The position numbers and the translations under genes are program-made. 64,000 bases of DNA from Burkholderia sp. Bp8992 (GTDB taxonomy: Bacteria; Pseudomonadota; Gammaproteobacteria; Burkholderiales; Burkholderiaceae). Positions 17,101 to 26,159 of this stretch are shown here, piece after piece. The notes beneath the pieces were generated by a model. The model saw only the letters and a program-made list of their open reading frames with translations, was not told the DNA's origin and made no database searches. Position 1 is the stretch's first letter. Every line of letters begins with the position of its first letter. The stretch spans positions 1-64,000 of the forward strand of contig NZ_QTQI01000032.1 of the NCBI RefSeq assembly GCF_003853705.1, in the 5' to 3' direction.

Positions 17101-17736
17101 ATGGATTCCGACGGAAGCGTGCCGAGTCACGCCGGCGGGCAGGCTGCACTGGAAGCGATCGTGCGAGGTGTGGAAGGCTTCCGCATTCCCGCCGCAACGG
17201 ATTGGCCGACGGCGAAGCAGACCCTCGCGGATAACGACGGCCAGTGGAAATTCTCCGCGGTCCTGGTGGCGATCGTCACACGGCGCGAGCCGACGATCCT
17301 GCTGACCAAGCGATCGTCGGGGCTCAGCGAATACGCATCGCACGTGAGCTTTCCGGGCGGGCGTCCGACCGAATCCGACGCGAGCATCGGCGCGACCGCG
17401 CTGCGCGAGGCATTCGAGGAAATCGCCCTCGATCCCGCTGCGGTCTGCGTGGTCGGCAGCCTGCCGATTCATAAAACCCGCAAGCGCAATCACGCAATCT
17501 TTCCCGTGATCGGCATCGTGCCGGAAACCGCCGCATGGGAGGCCGCGCCGGTCGAAGTCGAGGAGATCTTCGAGTTTCCGTTCTCGGCGCTGCTGAATCC
17601 CGACCTGCCGCGGCAGTACAGCGACGGCGAACGCGCGGGCGGCTGGTACTGGGCGGACCAGCCGCAGGACATCTGGGGCGTGACCGCGTTCATCCTGAAG
17701 TCGCTGGCCGGCCTGGCGCTCGATGCCGCACGTTGA
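17101..17736 (+). CDS. NUDIX hydrolase, CoA pyrophosphatase (NudL) type
   Basis: 211 residues from ATG 17101, which follows a GGGGGAAGAC ribosome site. The NUDIX segment is VSFPGGRPTESD...LREAFEEIAL. The core R102-E103 and E106-E107 are present, but the glycine of the canonical box is replaced by Ala (EEIAL). The SFPGG start, spacing, and LLTKRSSGLSEYASHVSFPGG segment match the CoA-diphosphatase branch (UPF0035), which cleaves CoA to phosphopantetheine and 3',5'-ADP. Predicted soluble and monocistronic. Confidence 0.85.
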   Translation: MDSDGSVPSHAGGQAALEAIVRGVEGFRIPAATDWPTAKQTLADNDGQWKFSAVLVAIVTRREPTILLTKRSSGLSEYASHVSFPGGRPTESDASIGATALREAFEEIALDPAAVCVVGSLPIHKTRKRNHAIFPVIGIVPETAAWEAAPVEVEEIFEFPFSALLNPDLPRQYSDGERAGGWYWADQPQDIWGVTAFILKSLAGLALDAAR

Positions 17737-17772
17737 GTGCGTGCGGCGCGGCCGGATTTCGTCGCTCGACCA

Positions 17773-18744
17773 TCAATGCGACGACACGAACACCGCGTCG
17801 TCGAATGCCTCCGGAATCGCGAAGCTTTCACGCATGCGCTGCGTTTCCTTCGCCGGCGTGAGGCCGAACAGGCGCTTGAATTCACGGCTGAATTGCGACG
17901 GGCTCGTATAGCCGACCGCGTAGCCGGCTGCTTCCGCCGTCAGGTCCTGGCGCACCATCAATAGCCGGGCCTGATGCAGGCGCGTCGACTTCAGGTATTG
18001 CATCGGCGAGACCCGCGTGATCGCCTTGAAGTGACTGTGAAAGCTCGGCACGCTCATGCCGGCTTCGTTGGCCAGTTGCGACACGTCGAGCGGCTGCGCG
18101 AAGTCGGCGTGGATCACGCGCAGCGACCGGCCGATCCGGCCGAACTGCCCGCGCATCGCGAGCGCGCTTCGCATCGCGCTGCCCTGGGCGCCGGTCAGCA
18201 CCCGGAAATACAGCTCGCGCAGCAACGCCGGGCCGAGCACCGCGGCGTCGAGCGGCCGGTGCATCGCCTCGACGAAACGCAGCACCGATGCGTGCATCGC
18301 GTGATCCATCGGCGTCGACATCATGCTCTTCGGCGCCTGCACGGGTTCCGCGCTGCCTGCGCGGTCGATCTGCGCCGCGAGTTCGGCGGCCAGCGTGAAA
18401 TCGAGGTGCAGGTACAGCGCGAGCAGCGGGCGCTCGGGCGTCGCGTCGGTTTCCATGCTGAACGGGACAGGCACGGACACGGCCAGGTAGTGGTGTTCGT
18501 CGTACAGGTAGCGTTCGCCGCCGAAGTAGCCGCGCTTGGATCCCTGGCACACGATCACGATGCCGGGGTCGTACAGCACCGGCGTGCGCGACAGCGCGCG
18601 GTTCGAACGCAGGATGCGCACGCTCGGCAGTGCCGTCAGGTTGTAGCCCTCGTCGGGCGCCAGCGCGCGCAGCAGCGTCGCCAGGCGCTTCCGGTCGCGC
18701 GGAGACGGCGATGGTGGTTGGGCGGAGGTGGGGGCGGCGCTCAT
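17773..18744 (-). CDS. AraC-family transcriptional regulator
   Basis: 323 residues from ATG 18744 (a TTG four codons earlier is less likely). The N-terminal domain resembles the AraC N-terminal arabinose-binding-like group (PF06719 type): LYDPGIVIVCQGSKRGYFGG, then VPVPFSMETDATPERPLLALYL. The C-terminal double HTH is clear: LDVSQLANEAGMSVPSFHSHFK and AAGYAVGYTSPSQFSREFKRLFG. It is divergent from an SDR gene with about 95 bp between the starts, the classic layout in which such a regulator controls the neighbouring dehydrogenase. Confidence 0.93.
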   Translation of the reverse strand: MSAAPTSAQPPSPSPRDRKRLATLLRALAPDEGYNLTALPSVRILRSNRALSRTPVLYDPGIVIVCQGSKRGYFGGERYLYDEHHYLAVSVPVPFSMETDATPERPLLALYLHLDFTLAAELAAQIDRAGSAEPVQAPKSMMSTPMDHAMHASVLRFVEAMHRPLDAAVLGPALLRELYFRVLTGAQGSAMRSALAMRGQFGRIGRSLRVIHADFAQPLDVSQLANEAGMSVPSFHSHFKAITRVSPMQYLKSTRLHQARLLMVRQDLTAEAAGYAVGYTSPSQFSREFKRLFGLTPAKETQRMRESFAIPEAFDDAVFVSSH

Positions 18745-18838
18745 AGTTTTGTGCAAGAAAATCAGCGGAATCGGGCTTATTCGGCGTTGCTCGCCAGACT
18801 AGTATGCATGCTCCAATCGACATTTGGGAGAAGCACAC

Positions 18839-19672
18839 ATGGCATCCGGCAACATCATGCTCATCACGGGCGTCAGCAGCGGGTTCGGTCGCGCGCTGGC
18901 ACAGGAGGCGCTGGCGGCCGGTCACACGGTGGTCGGTACGGTGCGAAGCGAGCAGGCGGCGCGGGAATTCGAAGCGCTGTCCGCGCAGGCGGCGTTCGCG
19001 CGCGTGCTCGACGTGACCGACTTCGACCGCATCGACGGCGTCGTCGCGGAGATCGAGGCGAACGTCGGGCCCGTCGACGTGCTGGTGAACAACGCGGGCT
19101 ACGGGCACGAAGGGATCATGGAGGAAGCGCCGCTCGCGGAGATGCGCCGGCAGTTCGACGTGAACGTGTTCGGCGCGGTCGCGATGATGAAGGCCGTCGT
19201 GCCGTTCATGCGCGAACGCCGGCGCGGACGCATCCTGAACATCACGTCGATGGGCGGCCACATCACGATGCCGGGCATCGCTTACTACTGCGGCAGCAAA
19301 TTCGCGCTGGAAGGCATTTCCGAATCGCTCGGCAAGGAGCTCGAGCCGTTCGGCATCGCGGTGACGGCCGTCGCGCCGGGATCGTTCCGCACCGACTGGG
19401 CCGGCCGCTCGATGGCCCGCACGCCGCGCTCGATCGCCGACTACGACGCGCTCTTCGACCCGATCCGCCAGGCGCGCGAGGAGAAGAGCGGCAAGCAGCC
19501 GGGCGACCCCGCGAAGGCCGCGCGGGCGATGCTCGCCGTCATCGCAGCCGAACACCCGCCCGCGCATTTGCTGCTCGGTAGCGATGCACTGCGGCTGGTG
19601 CGGAACAAGCTGTCCGCACTGGACGACGAAATCCGCGAGTGGGAAGCCGTGACGGTCTCGACGGACGGTTGA
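18839..19672 (+). CDS. Short-chain dehydrogenase/reductase
   Basis: 277 residues. ATG 18839 is preferred over the TTG at 18824 because TTGGGAG supplies the ribosome site. The classical SDR pattern is complete: cofactor loop TGVSSGFG (residues 10-17), NNAG (84-87), catalytic Ser137 (NITS) and Y150-x3-K154. An Arg at position 36 (TVRSEQ) after strand 2 suggests NADP(H) preference. It is probably regulated by the divergent AraC protein. The substrate is not predictable. A cofactor-free haloperoxidase-like hydrolase follows 134 bp downstream. Confidence 0.93.
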   Translation: MASGNIMLITGVSSGFGRALAQEALAAGHTVVGTVRSEQAAREFEALSAQAAFARVLDVTDFDRIDGVVAEIEANVGPVDVLVNNAGYGHEGIMEEAPLAEMRRQFDVNVFGAVAMMKAVVPFMRERRRGRILNITSMGGHITMPGIAYYCGSKFALEGISESLGKELEPFGIAVTAVAPGSFRTDWAGRSMARTPRSIADYDALFDPIRQAREEKSGKQPGDPAKAARAMLAVIAAEHPPAHLLLGSDALRLVRNKLSALDDEIREWEAVTVSTDG

Positions 19673-19806
19673 CGCGCGGCACCGTTCCTTTCCTGCCGGT
19701 GGATGATCGATTGTCGCGACGCACGATGGCACCGGGGTTTCACAATAATGGCCGATAATGGCTGCGGCCCGTTCGCCACGTTCATCCACCTCACAGGAGC
19801 ATCGCG

Positions 19807-20643
19807 ATGCCATACGTCACCACGAAGGACAACGTCGAGATTTTCTACAAGGATTGGGGTCCGAAAGACGCGCAGCCCGTCATGTTCCACCACGGCTGGC
19901 CGCTGTCCAGCGACGACTGGGATGCGCAGCTGCTGTTCTTCGTCCAGAAGGGCTATCGCGTGATCGCACACGACCGGCGCGGCCACGGGCGCTCGGCGCA
20001 AGTCTCGGACGGCCACGACATGGATCATTACGCCGCGGATGCGTTCGCGGTCGTCGAAGCGCTCGACCTGCGCAATGCCGTGCATATCGGCCACTCGACC
20101 GGCGGCGGCGAAGTCGCGCGCTATGTCGCGAAGCACGGCGAGCCGGCCGGCCGCGTCGCGAAGGCCGTGCTGGTCAGCGCGGTGCCGCCGCTGATGCTGA
20201 AAACCGAATCGAACCCCGAAGGCCTGCCGCTCGAGGTGTTCGACGGCTTCCGCAAAGCGCTGGCGGACAATCGCGCGCAGTTCTTCCTGGATGTGCCGAG
20301 CGGCCCGTTCTACGGGTTCAACCGGGAGGGCGCAACCGTGCATCAGGGCGTGATCCGCAACTGGTGGCGCCAAGGCATGGAAGGCAGTGCGAAGGCGCAC
20401 TACGAAGGCATCAAGGCATTCTCGGAAACGGACCAGACCGACGACCTGAGGTCGATCTCCGTCCCGACGCTCGTGCTGCACGGCGAAGACGACCAGATCG
20501 TGCCGATCGCGGACGCCGCGCTGAAGTCGATCAAGCTGCTGAAGAACGGCACGCTGAAAACCTACCCGGGCTACTCGCACGGGATGCTGACGGTCAACGC
20601 GGACGTCCTGAACGCCGACCTGCTGGCATTCGTGCAGGCCTGA
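19807..20643 (+). CDS. Alpha/beta hydrolase, non-heme chloroperoxidase/esterase type
   Basis: 278 residues, normal length for cofactor-free haloperoxidase-like serine hydrolases. Nucleophile S97 sits in GHSTGGGEVARY, the acid in HGEDDQIVP (D228/D229) and the base at H258 in GYSHGM. The oxyanion region HHGWPLSSDDWD is also typical. The natural activity is usually ester or lactone hydrolysis, with perhydrolysis as a side reaction. ATG 19807 has a strong AGGAGC ribosome site. It may be co-transcribed with the upstream SDR, and it is followed by a strong terminator hairpin. Confidence 0.92.
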   Translation: MPYVTTKDNVEIFYKDWGPKDAQPVMFHHGWPLSSDDWDAQLLFFVQKGYRVIAHDRRGHGRSAQVSDGHDMDHYAADAFAVVEALDLRNAVHIGHSTGGGEVARYVAKHGEPAGRVAKAVLVSAVPPLMLKTESNPEGLPLEVFDGFRKALADNRAQFFLDVPSGPFYGFNREGATVHQGVIRNWWRQGMEGSAKAHYEGIKAFSETDQTDDLRSISVPTLVLHGEDDQIVPIADAALKSIKLLKNGTLKTYPGYSHGMLTVNADVLNADLLAFVQA

Positions 20644-20688
20644 CGATGTCGGGCGCTTGCCTGCTTCGGCGGGCTGCGCCGTGACGGG

Positions 20689-20713
20689 CGGCAGGCGGCG
20701 CGACCGCCTGCCG
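20689..20713 (+). terminator. GC hairpin after alpha/beta hydrolase
   Basis: CGGCAGGCGG (20689-20698) and CCGCCTGCCG (20704-20713) form a perfect 10-bp stem with a CGCGA loop, followed by CGTGTTT. It lies 45 bp past the hydrolase stop and before the convergent DUF3142 gene, so it probably ends the plus-strand transcript. Confidence 0.7.
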
Positions 20714-20796
20714 CGTGTTTCAGCCCAAGCCGTTGAAGCGGACGCCGGGATGCACCAGGCGTGGCAACCGGCTCGCCGTCGGCCCGTTTCGGCCCG

Positions 20797-21504
20797 CTAA
20801 TCGTTGCGCAGGAACACGACGTAGCCGCGGAACCACGGATTCGACGCGAGGTACGGCGGCGCGTCCCATTCGCCGCCCTGGATCACGCCGACGCGAAACG
20901 GCAGCTGCAGCCGCGCGACGCGCGGCAGGTAGTCCGCATAGTCGGGAATCGTGCTGCGCCCCTGGTAGGTCTGCACGATCACTTCGTCGACGATTCCCCT
21001 GAGCTGGTTGACCTGGTCGGGTTCGATGCGGCTGCTCCAGTCGAGCAGCCCCGTGATGCTCAGCCGGCAATCGGCGGGCAGCGTCGCGCGCAGCGTCCGC
21101 AGGAATTCGAGGTAATCCTGCAGATGGCGCGTCCGCGCATCGAAGTCGATCTGGATGCCGGTGATCGTGCGGCCCGACGCGCGCCAGCGCTCGAGCTGCG
21201 CGAGCATGATCTGCGTGACGCGCGGCGTCCAGCGCAGCGTGTGCGCACGATAGACGAGCCACACGCGTGCGTTGGGCGCCGGCGGCAGCGCGACGCCCTG
21301 CGCGATCACGCGGACTTGCGACTCGTCGCGCGGTGCCGCCTCGATCTGCCCTTGCAGCACGTAGACGGTGCGCGCGCCGCGCACGACCGCCTGCGGTTTC
21401 ACGCCCGCCCACAGCCAGAACGCGTCGTACCGGGCGGCATCGACGGTGCCGGCCAGCGTGACGCGTGCGGCCAGCAGCAGCGCGATGCACGCGATGCGCT
21501 TCAT
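20797..21504 (-). CDS. DUF3142-type secreted protein
   Basis: 235 residues from ATG 21504. It has an N-terminal signal peptide (MKRIACIALLLAARVTLAG). The body resembles the DUF3142 family, with a TIM-barrel-like run of strands: DAFWLWAGVKPQ, RVWLVYRAHTLRW, ITGIQIDFDART, LSITGLLDWS and DEVIVQTYQGR. The IQIDFD segment recalls the acidic motif of glycoside-hydrolase-like barrels. The function is unknown. The gene starts 7 bp after the 723-residue secreted protein gene and clearly shares its operon. Confidence 0.78.
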   Translation of the reverse strand: MKRIACIALLLAARVTLAGTVDAARYDAFWLWAGVKPQAVVRGARTVYVLQGQIEAAPRDESQVRVIAQGVALPPAPNARVWLVYRAHTLRWTPRVTQIMLAQLERWRASGRTITGIQIDFDARTRHLQDYLEFLRTLRATLPADCRLSITGLLDWSSRIEPDQVNQLRGIVDEVIVQTYQGRSTIPDYADYLPRVARLQLPFRVGVIQGGEWDAPPYLASNPWFRGYVVFLRND

Positions 21505-21511
21505 GCGGTGC

Positions 21512-23683
21512 TCACCAGTAGTAGCGGAGCTTCTGCGCCCACGGGCTGCCCGGATAGGCGGTCTTCAGCGTGTCAAACCAGCGCTTGCGCGTGCTCTTCG
21601 ACACTTCCTTGCCGCCGCATTCGTTGGAGCCGGCCGGCGCATAGCACTTGATCGCGCGGTAGAACGCGTACGCGCGGTCGGTCGGGTTCGCCTGCGCATC
21701 GGCCATCACCGTCACGTAGCTCGCCATCCGCTCGTACGGCTTGCCCGCGAACTGCGACGGCGCGTTGCCGAGGGTCGGCGGCGGCGTGCGCGGGGTGCTC
21801 GCCGGTGCCGCATAACGCACCCACGGCGTCGAATCGCCTTCGAGGTTGGCCACGAGCGGATTGAGGCGCACGAAATCGGCGAGGCAGTTCAACCCTTTCG
21901 CGTCGGCGGGATTCTGCTGGAGCGTCGTCGCGATGTCGCGTGCGGATGGACACGTATAGCCGTCGTCTTTCCTCGGGCCGGCCGCGATGAACGGCTTCAG
22001 CGGATCGGCCGGCGTGCCGGACACCAGCGCGGTGTCGGCGATGAACTCCGCGTAGTGCGAGCGCGTGAGTTCCTTGTACAGCAGCGTGTAGAGCGCGGTG
22101 TCGCGCAGCGCGCCGCCTGCCGCCGGGTTTTGCGCCTGCGCGCGCAGCAGGTCCGCATTGGCCGCGCGCCGGAGCAGGACCGCGCGAATCGCGGTGTTCT
22201 GCACGAGCGAATCGTCGGCGAACACGTCGTTGACGAGTCCGGCCTGCTCCAGGTTGATCGCGAGCGCGAGTTCCAGCGCTTCACGCTGGAAGCGGAATGT
22301 CGCGAGCGGGATCAGGTCGCGCCACAGCTGGCGCGCCTTGTCGCGCTGGCCGCTGTCTTCCAGCGCGAACGCGCGCAGCGCCTGCTGGCTCAGGCCGAAG
22401 TAGTCGAGCGGTGCGGCGGGCGTCTGCGGCAGCAGTTCGAGCGCGGCATCCGGCTTGTGCCCGACCTGCACATACCAGGTCGCGAGCAGATAGTCGTAGA
22501 GCGCGGGCGCGTTCGCGAAGCGCGGCTTCTGCGCCTGCAGCTCGTCCAGCGTGATCGGCTTGCTGCTGCTCGAATCGCCGCTGTCCGACACGCGCATGCG
22601 CATCAGGTCGACGGTCGCGAGCACGGTGGGCGACTGGATCTGGCGCGCGTCGAATTCCGGCCCGAACAGGAGCTTGCTGTCGAGTTCGTTCGCGAGCTGC
22701 ATCAGCGGCACGTTCGAGGTGGCCGGCGACCAGCGCGCGAGCGCGTGGCCGTAAAGGTCGGCCTGCTGCGTGACGTTCCCGCCGAGCCACGCGACACGTC
22801 GCAACAGCCCCGTCGCGGACACCGCATAGCGCCCCTGCGGATACACCTTCAGGTAGGTGCGAAACACCGTGTTCGCGGCGTCGAGCGACACCTTCATTAC
22901 GCGCGCACGCGTCGGCGTCGGGCTGTCGTTGTCGAACACGTTGGCCTGCGCGGCGTTCAGCTGCGCGCGGCCGGCCATGTAGAGCCCGGTTTCCTTCAGC
23001 CAGGGGTTCGCGCTGTGGGAAGCCTTCGCGAACGACTGGGTCGCGGTGAGGAAGTCGGCGCGGTAGAACGCGTTCGTGCCGTCGAGATACGCGGCGAACT
23101 GCTGGCCGAGCGGCGACTTGACCGGCGGCTTCGTCCACGCGGCGCTCGCGCCGCCGGCGGCACAGGTCTTCTGCGCGATGTCGGTGCGCGCCGCGCGCAG
23201 GCGCGCGGCTTCGTCGGCGGGCAGGCCGCCGGCACCGGTCAGCGCCTCGGTGAATGCATCGGCGCCCGCGCTCATGCTGCGGCAGATGCTGCCTTCGCCG
23301 TCGGCGTAGCGGTTCGACGATGCGTCGGCATCCGCCGTGTCGCCGGACTTCTCGGGCGCCTTCTGGCCGATATCGATCCATCCGGAGAAATCCATCGGGA
23401 ACGGCACGATGATCTGGTTGATCCGGTCTTTCGCCGGAATGGTCTTCGGGTCCGGAAACACCTGCGCGACCTTGGCGCTGTCGACCATCAGCAGCATCGC
23501 GTTGACGCGCGTGTCGTTGGCCGGGCTCAGCATCGGCAGGTTGGCGCACGAGTAGCCGGATTGCCGGAGCGTGGTCGGGGCATAGCAGCCGTCGTCCCCG
23601 CTGGCATGGGCGGCCGGAATCCAGAGCAGGCTGGCCGCCAGCGCGGCGAACAGGTTTCGGTGCAGCGTCGGGTTTCTTCGCAT
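21512..23683 (-). CDS. Secreted hypothetical protein, 723 aa
   Basis: The signal peptide is MRRNPTLHRNLFAALAASLLWIPAAHA, followed by a mature protein with several cysteines near the N-terminus (DDGCYAPTTLRQSGYSC). The long middle is mostly helical with repeat-like segments (FAKASHSANPWLKETGLYMAGRA, NTVFRTYLKVYP, LRRVAWLGGN) that suggest a TPR-like solenoid; this is impression, not a proven match. I do not recognise a family. It is the first gene of a two-gene operon with the DUF3142 protein, so the two probably act together in the periplasm or outer envelope. Confidence 0.75.
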   Translation of the reverse strand: MRRNPTLHRNLFAALAASLLWIPAAHASGDDGCYAPTTLRQSGYSCANLPMLSPANDTRVNAMLLMVDSAKVAQVFPDPKTIPAKDRINQIIVPFPMDFSGWIDIGQKAPEKSGDTADADASSNRYADGEGSICRSMSAGADAFTEALTGAGGLPADEAARLRAARTDIAQKTCAAGGASAAWTKPPVKSPLGQQFAAYLDGTNAFYRADFLTATQSFAKASHSANPWLKETGLYMAGRAQLNAAQANVFDNDSPTPTRARVMKVSLDAANTVFRTYLKVYPQGRYAVSATGLLRRVAWLGGNVTQQADLYGHALARWSPATSNVPLMQLANELDSKLLFGPEFDARQIQSPTVLATVDLMRMRVSDSGDSSSSKPITLDELQAQKPRFANAPALYDYLLATWYVQVGHKPDAALELLPQTPAAPLDYFGLSQQALRAFALEDSGQRDKARQLWRDLIPLATFRFQREALELALAINLEQAGLVNDVFADDSLVQNTAIRAVLLRRAANADLLRAQAQNPAAGGALRDTALYTLLYKELTRSHYAEFIADTALVSGTPADPLKPFIAAGPRKDDGYTCPSARDIATTLQQNPADAKGLNCLADFVRLNPLVANLEGDSTPWVRYAAPASTPRTPPPTLGNAPSQFAGKPYERMASYVTVMADAQANPTDRAYAFYRAIKCYAPAGSNECGGKEVSKSTRKRWFDTLKTAYPGSPWAQKLRYYW

Positions 23684-24135
23684 TTTTCTTGTGCTGGGTG
23701 GGTGGCCGCGACGGCCGGTTCTCTCAGGGGGGCGCTTTGCCCCGGCGCGTATCGTACCTCACGGGGCGTAACGGCTGGCAGTGCGCAGGGTCGCCATCCG
23801 GGCCGAAGCCCGGCCGCCGTGAAACGGAAATCCACTCAGTGTGGACGCAACGCCACCTTGAATCCGGATCGCTTGAATTAAGATGCAGCCGGCAGCGGCG
23901 GACGTCCGGCGATAGACGATCTGACGGGGGGCCGCGCTGCACGACGGGGGAGGTCTGCGAAAGCGGTGTTCGCGTCGATCCGAACGATGGAATCGATCAT
24001 GAAGCGGACGCGAACGGATGCCGGTTTCCATGCCTATTTGGTAGCACAACTTAACAATCTCAAGGGCGACACGTTACGTCGTATCGGCCAACGGCAGACG
24101 AGAGTGCGCCGGAACATGAAAACAAGAGGATTCCG
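23684..24135. other. Divergent promoter region before propeller lipoprotein
   Basis: 452 bp between divergent genes with no convincing coding frame. It includes a small stem CCGGGC-CGAA-GCCCGG (23798-23813) and falls in GC toward 23850-24130, where the plus-strand promoter should lie. AAGAGGA at 24124-24130 is the ribosome site of the next gene. Confidence 0.4.
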
Positions 24136-25653
24136 ATGAAACCCATTACATGGATGGTCATGGCGGCTGCGCTCGCGCTGGCCGCATGCGGCGGCGACGA
24201 TGTCACGACGAACGGCGGCGCGTTGTCGTCGACGCCGAGCAATCCTGGCTCGCCGTCCGGCTCGACATCCCCCGGCGGCGGTTCGGGCGGCGGGTCGAAC
24301 GGCGGCCCGACGGGCGGCGGCGCCACGCAGCCGCAGGCCGGCTGGTCGACGGCCGCCGCGGTGGACGGCAAGGGGCCGGAGGCCGCCCCCAGCGTGACGC
24401 TCGACGCGAGCGGCAATGCGCTCGCCACGTGGATGACCAACGGGCCGGCCGGCGCGAACGGCAACGAGATGTGGGGCGCGCGCTATGCCGCGGGCTCGGG
24501 CTGGGGGCCCGCGACGCGGCTCGACACGGGCGACGGTTCGCATTCGATGAACACGACGAGCTCGAGCCCGTCGAGAGTGGTCGGCAACGCGAGCGGGCAG
24601 GCCGTCGCGTTCTGGACCGAATGGATGCCGGGCCCGAACACGTATGCGCTGTGGGCGCGCCCGTACACCCCGGCCGGCGGATGGGGCGCGGCGTTCGAAG
24701 TCGCGCCGGACGTGACGGGTTCGACCTATTCGGCCGGGATCGACGGCCAGGGCAACGCGCTCGTCGCGTGGACGCAGTCGATCAGCCTGCTCGATACGCG
24801 TATCGCGTGGACGCGCTACACGCAGGCCGGACAGTGGTCGCCGACGGCGCTGATCCAGATGCCGGTGCAGACCGGGCCGGGCGCGGTGACCGGCGACACC
24901 GACAACGTGGGGCCGATGATCTCGGTGCTGCCGTCCGGCCGCGCCGTGCTCGCGTGGCGGCAGACCAACCATACGCACTCGGCGCTGTGGACGGCCACGT
25001 ACGACGCGGCCAACGGCTGGACCGACGTCAACCAGGCCGTATCGAACACGAGCCTGTTCACGACGATCATCTCGCCGGTGGCCGGCATGGACGCGAAGGG
25101 CAACATCACGCTGCTCTGGGGGCAACTCGACGTGACGGGCGGGAGGCTCACTACCACCACGATGTCGCAACGCTATGTGTCCGGCACCGGGTGGCAGCCG
25201 TCGCAACCCGTGGCGCCTGCCATCGTCGAGCCGACCGGTTTCATCGCGACGCCGATGCTGGCCGTCGCCGAAAACGGCGTGGCCGCCGCGATGTGGGCGG
25301 AAGGCGGCGCGGCGCTGCAGGTGAGCGTGTCCGATGCCAGCGGCAACTGGGGGCCGTTGCAGCGGCTGACGGAACACCTGAACGGCGCCGCAATCCAGTA
25401 CCCGCCGCTCGTGGTCGATGCGGGCGGCAACGTGACGGCTGCGTGGCAGGACACCGGTTTGCCGGGTGCGTCGGCCGTCATCGCGGCCAGCTACCGGAAG
25501 GGCGCGTGGAGCGCGTCGACGGTGGCGCCGCAGAGCGCGTCGTGGCCCGCGCTGGCCGTCAACGCGACGGGGGCGATGGCGCTGCTCTGGCAATCGTACG
25601 TCGCGACGATCGGCAGCCAGGTACAGGCCAGCTTTTATACGCCGGGCACGTAA
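24136..25653 (+). CDS. Lipoprotein with about eight beta-propeller-like repeats
   Basis: 505 residues. The lipoprotein signal is MKPITWMVMAAALALAAC, with Cys18, followed by a Gly/Ser/Pro linker (residues 25-75). The rest divides into about eight units of 45-60 residues that share P-x-(V/A)-x5-G-x-A-x3-W, a middle (L/I)-W-x-x-x-Y, and a closing G-x-W, for example SVTLDASGNALATW, GARYAAGSGWGP and YVSGTGWQP. This period fits a seven- or eight-bladed propeller on the outer or periplasmic surface; the last unit is short. No catalytic motif is evident. A small lipoprotein gene follows 33 bp later, probably in the same operon. Confidence 0.75.
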   Translation: MKPITWMVMAAALALAACGGDDVTTNGGALSSTPSNPGSPSGSTSPGGGSGGGSNGGPTGGGATQPQAGWSTAAAVDGKGPEAAPSVTLDASGNALATWMTNGPAGANGNEMWGARYAAGSGWGPATRLDTGDGSHSMNTTSSSPSRVVGNASGQAVAFWTEWMPGPNTYALWARPYTPAGGWGAAFEVAPDVTGSTYSAGIDGQGNALVAWTQSISLLDTRIAWTRYTQAGQWSPTALIQMPVQTGPGAVTGDTDNVGPMISVLPSGRAVLAWRQTNHTHSALWTATYDAANGWTDVNQAVSNTSLFTTIISPVAGMDAKGNITLLWGQLDVTGGRLTTTTMSQRYVSGTGWQPSQPVAPAIVEPTGFIATPMLAVAENGVAAAMWAEGGAALQVSVSDASGNWGPLQRLTEHLNGAAIQYPPLVVDAGGNVTAAWQDTGLPGASAVIAASYRKGAWSASTVAPQSASWPALAVNATGAMALLWQSYVATIGSQVQASFYTPGT

Positions 25654-25686
25654 GCACCTCGCGTTGGGGAAATCGAAGGAGAAACC

Positions 25687-26013
25687 ATGAAGCAAACCTT
25701 GCATTGCACCGTACGGACCGCGCTGGGCGTCACGGCCGCCGGCCTCGTGCTTGCCGCGTGCGGCACGACGCAGATGAACATGATCGACGTCCAGACGTCG
25801 ACCGCGAAGACGCTCGGGCTCGCGTCGTCGGACGAGATCACGATCGCCAACGTCCAGTACGGGAAGAAGGATGGGCTGGGCGGCCAGAAGGTGAGTTACG
25901 ACGCGACGACCGGCAAGGGGCGGCGTTTCGGCTGTACGGTGTTTATGATTCCGGGGCTCACGCCGATCGATCGGCCGACGTACAACAACTGGGAATGCCA
26001 TCCGCAACGCTGA
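25687..26013 (+). CDS. Small lipoprotein, 108 aa
   Basis: ATG 25687 with an AAGGAGAAACC ribosome site. Signal peptide and lipobox: VTAAGLVLAACGTTQ. The mature part is about 80 residues, with VQTSTAKTLGLASSDEITIANVQ and a later cysteine pair (RRFGC, NNWEC) that could form a disulfide. I recognise no family. It starts 33 bp after the propeller lipoprotein and probably shares its transcript. Confidence 0.75.
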   Translation: MKQTLHCTVRTALGVTAAGLVLAACGTTQMNMIDVQTSTAKTLGLASSDEITIANVQYGKKDGLGGQKVSYDATTGKGRRFGCTVFMIPGLTPIDRPTYNNWECHPQR

Positions 26014-26159
26014 TGGCCGCGATGACGACCACGCCCGGCGTCGGGCGTCGGTCGATCGCTTAGGGGACGATGCACCGCGCGGGCCTTGCGCTCGCGCAAT
26101 TTGGTCCGATAATCGACGAACCGATTCTTCCTGTCCCGCCGGTTCGATAAAAAACTGTC

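Noticed and set aside
21368-23881. 837-residue plus-strand frame opposite the secreted 723-residue protein
   Set aside because: Shadow frame; no signal peptide or domain, Arg-rich composition.
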